Positions 6,268 through 10,437 of a DNA stretch of 10,437 nucleotides are shown one piece after another. The translations under genes and the position numbers were made by a program. Position 1 is the first letter of the stretch, and every line of letters begins with the position of its first letter. This DNA is from JAFGIT01 sp016929465 [NCBI: Candidatus Coatesbacteria bacterium] (GTDB taxonomy: Bacteria > B130-G9), in assembly GCA_016929465.1 (NCBI GenBank), contig JAFGIT010000078.1, positions 1 to 10,437 on the forward strand, given 5' to 3'. The notes under the pieces are model-generated. The model saw only the letters and a program-made list of their open reading frames with translations, did not search any database and was not told the DNA's origin.

Positions 6268-8784
6268 ATGGCAGAGCGGAAAAGAGCCGAGCGAAAAGTC
6301 GAACACAAGATCATCTTCGATGGCAAGGCCTATTCTTTCGAGTCAGGGATGACAGTCCTTCAAGCAGCAGAGGCCGCGGGCATCTACATTCCGACTCTCT
6401 GCTCACATCAGGCTCTACCCCCATTCGGAGCCTGCAGGCTTTGCATTGTTGAAATTGAGGGGATGAGAGGCTTTCCAGCATCATGCAGCACACCTGCGGA
6501 GGATGGCATGGTCGTCAGGACGAATACTGATGAAGTCATGCATCTCCGACGCGCGGTATTGGAATTGATCCTATCGGAGCATCCGACGGGGTGCTTGTTC
6601 TGCGAGCGCAAGGTTGGATGCGAGGACTTTCGAGGTCCTGGTCACCTGACCAAGGCGGGGACGGTCACGGGCTGTATGCTATGCCCGAACAAGGAGGAGT
6701 GCGAACTCAGGATTCTTGTGGAGAAAATCGGCATCAGTGAAGTAAGGCTCGATTCATCATTCAGGAGCCTTCCCCTGGAGCGTCTCGATCCATTCTTCGA
6801 TCGCGACTATAATTTGTGCGTTCTGTGCGGGCGATGCGTTAGAGTCTGCCAGGAGATCAGAGGCACATCCATTCTCGAATTCATCAATCGAGGTCCCGAA
6901 ACCAGGATCGGCACGTCCTTCCATCACCTTCACCTCGACATGGGTTGTCAATTTTGCGGAGCATGCGTGGATGTTTGCCCGACTGGGGCGCTTGCCGACA
7001 GAACGAGCAAGTGGGAGCCGCCGCCGCAAAAAACTGTCGAGACAACCTGCACTCTTTGCACCGTCGGATGCAGCATAGAGGTTGCAGCCTCTCGGGACAG
7101 AGTGGTTAGAACGACCCCATCTCGCACTGATGGCATAAACTCGGAGCAACTCTGTGTGCTGGGCAGATTTGGTATCGCCGAATTGGTCAATTCCCGGGAT
7201 CGAGTTACGACTCCACTGACCCGAAAGGTGGGTCAATTGGTCAGAACCAGCTGGGAAGATGCCATTACACTGGCAGCGGAAGGCCTGTCCGGCTTCAAGA
7301 GCTCGGAGACCGCACTGCTATATCCGGGACTGCTGACGGATGAGGAAGCGAACGCTTGCAGAGCCTTCGCTCGCACTGTATTGAGGACAGAGAACTACCC
7401 CTACCGATTCCCGCCGCGAAAGTGGAATTCGGTTAATGCGAGTCTGTCTGGCCTGGGCATCGGCGACTGCATTCTGCTGGTCGGTGCAGACCTCACTCAG
7501 ACCCATCCGATCCTCGGGCACAACATCAAGCGGGCGGTCGATAGAGGCGCAAAACTCCTGATAATAGATACAGTCCCGACATTCTTGGACAAATTCGCAG
7601 CGGCGAAGATACGGGCGCTGCCTGGTGATTTCTCCTGGGCTCTTGCCGGCCTGATCTGGGCAGTCGTAGAGAAGGATGCCGTCGCCGATGAACAGGAGCT
7701 GGCAAAATTCAAAGAGCTGCCAAAATGGGCCTTCAAACTTCTATTCGAGGAGATAATCACACATATCGGTACCGATGAAAGGACTCTGAACAGAGCAGCG
7801 GACATCCTTTTGGAAGGCTCTTCAACGCTTGTCATTGTCGGGCGCGAGGTCGGTGTCGAGAACACGCACACCCACTTCAATGGACTTCTGTCAGACTTCA
7901 AATCGCTGATGAGCTCCAAGACCAAGAGCTGTGAGGTCAATTTCGCGAGGAGCACTCGCGATTTCGACGCTCATTGGCTGAAGGTGATGCAGAACATCGA
8001 GTCGATGAGAGTTCGAGCACTCGTTATGATAGGTGATCTCGTTCCTCGCTTGAGCCCCGAGTGGCCGAATCCTCTTCAGGACCTTGACTTCCTGGTCGTT
8101 ATCGACAGCCACAACGGCACTTATACTCCTTATGCGGAGGTCGTCCTTCCCGCGGCGGCCTTCACCGAGAAAGGCGGAACATTCACAGCCGTCGATGGCA
8201 CCGTCCACAAGCTGCACCCAGCCGTCAGGCCGATGGGCCAATCGAAGCCGGAGTGCGAGATCCTCGCTCTGCTGGCGAAGGCGATGGGCAGAAATGGCGA
8301 TGGACTCGAGCTGCCGAGGCGAGCGGATCGAGATACGGATATTCTCCCTAGGCCAGAAAGAGATTTCGCGCTATCCGAGCAACCGTCAGCGCCAAATCTC
8401 TCCCGCGAAGAGGTGAAATGCTCCAATGAGTGGCCTCTTATGCTGGTGAACAGACACAATTCATACCTTCTGCACGGACACCGTCTCAGCAGACTTGTTG
8501 GGGGCATACTCTCGCTCTGCATGAGCGATTTCGTCCGGCTTTCCCCGTCCACCGCGAAGAATCTCGACATAAGGGACGGCGATGAGGTCTATCTCGTATC
8601 AGGAAAAGGCCGAGGGAAGTTGAAGGCAAAGGTGGATTGCGACATACCGACGGGTCTTCTGGTTTCGAGGATGACGGCCAAGGACCCCAGGCTTTTGGCC
8701 CTGATGGGAAAGGAACAGGCAAGCTTCTGGACGAACACGGCTGCAGTGAGGATTGAGAAGAGCGGAGGTGATGACAATGTATAG
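6268..8784 (+). CDS. NuoG-like multi-FeS subunit with degenerate molybdopterin domain
   Basis: An 838-residue protein combining the HydA/NuoG cluster region with a formate-dehydrogenase-like body. In order: a plant-type [2Fe-2S] site (Cys45, 56, 59, 73); a His-Cys [4Fe-4S] site (His105, Cys109, 112, 118); an extra CxxCx5C group (Cys136, 139, 145); two ferredoxin motifs (Cys184, 187, 190, 194 and Cys227, 230, 233, 237); and the Mo-enzyme-type [4Fe-4S] motif (Cys261, 264, 268, 296). Residues about 330-680 resemble the molybdopterin oxidoreductase fold (VLPAAAFTEKGGTFT near 626-640), and 722-830 resemble the dinucleotide-binding domain. Where formate dehydrogenases carry the Cys/Sec metal ligand, after the ARTVLRTEN segment (368-376), there is YPYRFPPRKW with neither, and no in-frame UGA. 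I infer an electron-transfer subunit without Mo/W catalysis, as in complex I NuoG. It follows NuoF directly and overlaps the NfnA-type gene by 8 bases. Confidence 0.9.
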   Translation: MAERKRAERKVEHKIIFDGKAYSFESGMTVLQAAEAAGIYIPTLCSHQALPPFGACRLCIVEIEGMRGFPASCSTPAEDGMVVRTNTDEVMHLRRAVLELILSEHPTGCLFCERKVGCEDFRGPGHLTKAGTVTGCMLCPNKEECELRILVEKIGISEVRLDSSFRSLPLERLDPFFDRDYNLCVLCGRCVRVCQEIRGTSILEFINRGPETRIGTSFHHLHLDMGCQFCGACVDVCPTGALADRTSKWEPPPQKTVETTCTLCTVGCSIEVAASRDRVVRTTPSRTDGINSEQLCVLGRFGIAELVNSRDRVTTPLTRKVGQLVRTSWEDAITLAAEGLSGFKSSETALLYPGLLTDEEANACRAFARTVLRTENYPYRFPPRKWNSVNASLSGLGIGDCILLVGADLTQTHPILGHNIKRAVDRGAKLLIIDTVPTFLDKFAAAKIRALPGDFSWALAGLIWAVVEKDAVADEQELAKFKELPKWAFKLLFEEIITHIGTDERTLNRAADILLEGSSTLVIVGREVGVENTHTHFNGLLSDFKSLMSSKTKSCEVNFARSTRDFDAHWLKVMQNIESMRVRALVMIGDLVPRLSPEWPNPLQDLDFLVVIDSHNGTYTPYAEVVLPAAAFTEKGGTFTAVDGTVHKLHPAVRPMGQSKPECEILALLAKAMGRNGDGLELPRRADRDTDILPRPERDFALSEQPSAPNLSREEVKCSNEWPLMLVNRHNSYLLHGHRLSRLVGGILSLCMSDFVRLSPSTAKNLDIRDGDEVYLVSGKGRGKLKAKVDCDIPTGLLVSRMTAKDPRLLALMGKEQASFWTNTAAVRIEKSGGDDNV
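8764..8770 (+). promoter_or_regulatory. Ribosome binding site deciding the NfnA-like start
   Basis: GGAGGTG lies six bases before ATG 8777, inside the end of the NuoG-like gene. It favours 8777 over the closer ATG at 8771 and the TTG at 8753. Confidence 0.7.
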
Positions 8785-9610
8785 CATTGTCGAGAAGACT
8801 GAGACAGTTCCGAACACCAATCTGGTGAAGGTGCGAGCGCCCGCGATAGCCGACAAAGCCAGGCCGGGCCAGTTCATTGTAATAATGGTCGATGAGCGGT
8901 CCGAGCGGATACCATATACGCTTTCGGATTGGGACAAGGAGGAGGGCACCATCACTTTCGTGGTGAACGAGGTTGGCAGGTCAACTGGCAAGCTGGTCGG
9001 ACGCAAGAAGGGAGATGAGCTCTACTCGGTGGTGGGGCCTCTCGGCATCGCGCCCGAGATTAGCAACGTGGGGACTGTGGCATGCGTGGGCGGGTGCTTT
9101 GGCATCGCGGCCATTTTGCCTCTTGCGAGGGCATTCAAAGAGGCGGGCGCAAAGGTCATCTCGATAGTCGAGGCCCGGGCGGGCTACCTCATATACCTGG
9201 AAAAGGAGCTAAGAAAGGCCTCTGATGAGCTGATCATCGCCACGGGGGACGGATCGCGGGGCATCAAGGGCTTCGTGCCTGATGCCTTGAAGGACCTGAT
9301 CGATAACAAGACCAAAATCAACAAGGTCTTCGCCATCGGATGCACCTTCATGCTCAAACTCACATGCGACGCAACAAGAGCTGCTAAAATCGATACACAG
9401 GTCGATCTTTGCCCCATAATCGTTGATGCAACAGGGATGTGCGGATGCTGCAGGATAGAGGTTGGAGGAGAGACTAAGTTTGCCTGCGTCGATGGCCCAT
9501 TTTTTGATGGCCATAAGGTTGACTGGGACGTTCTCGGCTTCCGGAAGGCGGCTTACGTTGCGCAGGAGAGAGATTCTGTTCAATCTTCCAAGATGGGGGT
9601 GAAACAATGA
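8777..9610 (+). CDS. NfnA/SudB-type FAD, [2Fe-2S] subunit
   Basis: A 277-residue ferredoxin-NAD(P)+ reductase-like protein of the NfnA/SudB family (also annotated as sulfide dehydrogenase beta or dihydroorotate dehydrogenase electron-transfer subunit, PyrK-like). The N-terminal FAD-binding barrel contains PGQF (30-33) and RIPYTLSDW (44-52). The nucleotide-binding fold follows with GGCFGIAAILPLA (105-117) and a segment with IATGDGSRG (154-162). The C-terminal [2Fe-2S] site has DATGMCGCCR (217-226) and FACVDGPFFDGH (235-246). The likely ligands are Asp217, Cys222, Cys225 and Cys237, matching the one-Asp, three-Cys set known from NfnA. In NfnAB this subunit binds NAD(H) and delivers electrons toward NfnB. 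The NfnB-type gene follows with an ATGA overlap, so an NfnAB-like pair is strongly implied. Confidence 0.92.
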   Translation: MYSIVEKTETVPNTNLVKVRAPAIADKARPGQFIVIMVDERSERIPYTLSDWDKEEGTITFVVNEVGRSTGKLVGRKKGDELYSVVGPLGIAPEISNVGTVACVGGCFGIAAILPLARAFKEAGAKVISIVEARAGYLIYLEKELRKASDELIIATGDGSRGIKGFVPDALKDLIDNKTKINKVFAIGCTFMLKLTCDATRAAKIDTQVDLCPIIVDATGMCGCCRIEVGGETKFACVDGPFFDGHKVDWDVLGFRKAAYVAQERDSVQSSKMGVKQ

Positions 9611-10437
9611 ACACTCCAATTCAGAAGCCCTCTACACCGGATTACAGGAAGGAGCCGATGCCGGAGCAGCTCCCGGAGGTCCGCGTACATAACTTCAATG
9701 AAGTCTCGCTCGGATATTCCCAGGAACAGGCCGTGCGAGAGGCCCGTAGGTGCCTCGGATGCAAAAAAGCGCCGTGCGTAACCGGGTGCCCGGTGGGCAT
9801 CGATATCCCCGGCTTCGTGAAATCGATTGCGGAGGGCAACTTCCGTAAGGCGATTACGGTAATCAAGCGCAGCAACTTGCTACCCGCGGTCTGTGGACGC
9901 GTCTGCCCCCAATCCAAGCAATGCCAGGCGATGTGCGTCCTTGGCAAGAAGGGCTCTCCCGTCAGTATCGGAAATCTCGAGCAATTCATCGCGGACTGGG
10001 AGCGAAAAGAAGGCGTGAAACTGCCAACGATGATCGAGTCCACCGGAAAGAAGATCGCCGTCGTCGGCAGCGGACCTGGTGGGCTGACAGTGGCGGCAGA
10101 CTGCGCGCTTCTGGGCCATCAGGTGACGGTCTTCGAGGCTCTACATAAATTAGGTGGTGTGCTCGTCTATGGGATTCCTGAATTCAGGCTCCCCAAGGCG
10201 ATTCTGGACGAAGAGCTGCAGAATCTCGCGCGTATGGGAGTTGAGTTCAGGACCGACATGCTAATCGGCGCGACAGCATCTGTGAAGGAATTGCAGGAGG
10301 AGTTCGACTCGATATACCTGGGGCTGGGAGCAGGACTACCCTATTTCTTGGGGATTCCAGGCGAGAATCTCGCTGGCGTCTATTCCGCGAATGAGTATTT
10401 GACGCGCAGCAACTTGATGAAGGCATACCTGTTCCCC
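9607..10437 (+). CDS. NfnB/SudA-type (GltD-like) FAD, FeS subunit, 5' part only
   Basis: The first 277 residues of an NfnB/SudA-type protein; the frame is still open at the window end, and a full family member is usually near 460-480 residues. The ATG overlaps the NfnA stop (ATGA), with GGGGGTGA just upstream. The N-terminal part holds two [4Fe-4S] sites: Cys49, 52, 57, 61 (CLGCKKAPCVTGCP) and Cys96, 100, 106, 110 (CGRVCP...C...C). The FAD-binding motif VVGSGPGGLTVAA (152-164) follows, then a LGGVLVYGIPEFRLPK stretch (182-197) typical of the glutamate synthase small-subunit/NfnB family. In NfnAB the corresponding subunit holds the bifurcating FAD and binds NADP(H). The NADP(H)-binding half lies outside the window, so nucleotide specificity cannot be checked. 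A glutamate synthase small subunit is the alternative, but pairing with the NfnA-type gene makes NfnB/SudA more likely. Confidence 0.92.
   Translation, partial: MNTPIQKPSTPDYRKEPMPEQLPEVRVHNFNEVSLGYSQEQAVREARRCLGCKKAPCVTGCPVGIDIPGFVKSIAEGNFRKAITVIKRSNLLPAVCGRVCPQSKQCQAMCVLGKKGSPVSIGNLEQFIADWERKEGVKLPTMIESTGKKIAVVGSGPGGLTVAADCALLGHQVTVFEALHKLGGVLVYGIPEFRLPKAILDEELQNLARMGVEFRTDMLIGATASVKELQEEFDSIYLGLGAGLPYFLGIPGENLAGVYSANEYLTRSNLMKAYLFP

Noticed and set aside
7497-7955. Minus-strand open frame of 152 codons inside the NuoG-like gene
   Set aside because: It is antisense to a continuous conserved gene and its composition looks like a codon-bias shadow.
6268-8784. Calling this an active formate dehydrogenase alpha subunit
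   Set aside because: No Cys or Sec codon is found at the expected metal-ligand position.
6268-8784. HydA catalytic hydrogenase subunit, suggested by the N-terminal cluster order after NuoE and NuoF
   Set aside because: After the cluster motifs the protein continues into a molybdopterin-type fold, and no L1/L2/L3 H-cluster motifs are present.
1-10437. tRNA/rRNA genes, CRISPR arrays, insertion sequences or attachment sites
   Set aside because: I saw no direct-repeat arrays, transposase-like proteins, terminal inverted repeats or RNA-gene signatures; nearly every base is in a supported protein gene.

Overview
The window is a compact, entirely plus-strand gene cluster of iron-sulfur flavoenzyme subunits and signalling proteins. 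Twelve protein genes are visible, and the first and last are cut by the window edges. Many neighbours are coupled by ATGA-type or 7-8 base overlaps and carry Shine-Dalgarno-like sites, so most of the block probably forms one operon. The content (soluble NuoE/F/G-like subunits, Nfn/Sud-type ferredoxin:NADP+ oxidoreductase subunits and a sensory-type [FeFe]-hydrogenase homologue) points to a strictly anaerobic, probably fermentative, acetogenic or syntrophic bacterium. G+C looks mid-50s percent by eye, and arginine codons AGA/AGG are common. I cannot assign a phylum; similar neighbourhoods occur beside HydABC hydrogenases in Thermotogae and Clostridia.

Layout. (1) 1-222: C-terminal part of a NuoE/HydC-type [2Fe-2S] subunit. 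(2) 238-3990: a six-gene regulatory cassette in the order DRTGG-like protein, RsbW-like ATPase, sensory-type [FeFe]-hydrogenase homologue with extra FeS domains, second DRTGG-like protein, PHP-domain phosphoesterase, histidine-kinase-type ATPase. (3) 3991-4073: the only sizeable non-coding gap. (4) 4074-8784: a NuoE, NuoF and NuoG-like trio. The NuoG-like protein carries many cluster motifs and a molybdopterin-type domain that appears to lack the metal-ligating Cys/Sec. (5) 8777-10437: an NfnA/SudB-type FAD and [2Fe-2S] subunit, then the start of an NfnB/SudA (GltD-like) subunit that runs off the window.

Working model (inference). NuoE-F-G with NfnA-NfnB would form a soluble, multi-cluster, possibly electron-bifurcating complex connecting NADH, NADPH and ferredoxin. 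In gene content it recalls the Sporomusa-type Nfn (Stn) transhydrogenase. No catalytic H-cluster hydrogenase or formate dehydrogenase active site is encoded here, although one could lie outside the window. The upstream cassette looks like a redox- or H2-sensing module. The hydrogenase homologue keeps the four Cys that hold the H-domain [4Fe-4S] cluster but has lost the proton-relay Cys. It is flanked by two GHKL-type ATPases, two DRTGG-like putative ligand sensors and a PHP hydrolase, with no DNA-binding regulator visible. The function of this cassette is the main unknown in the window.
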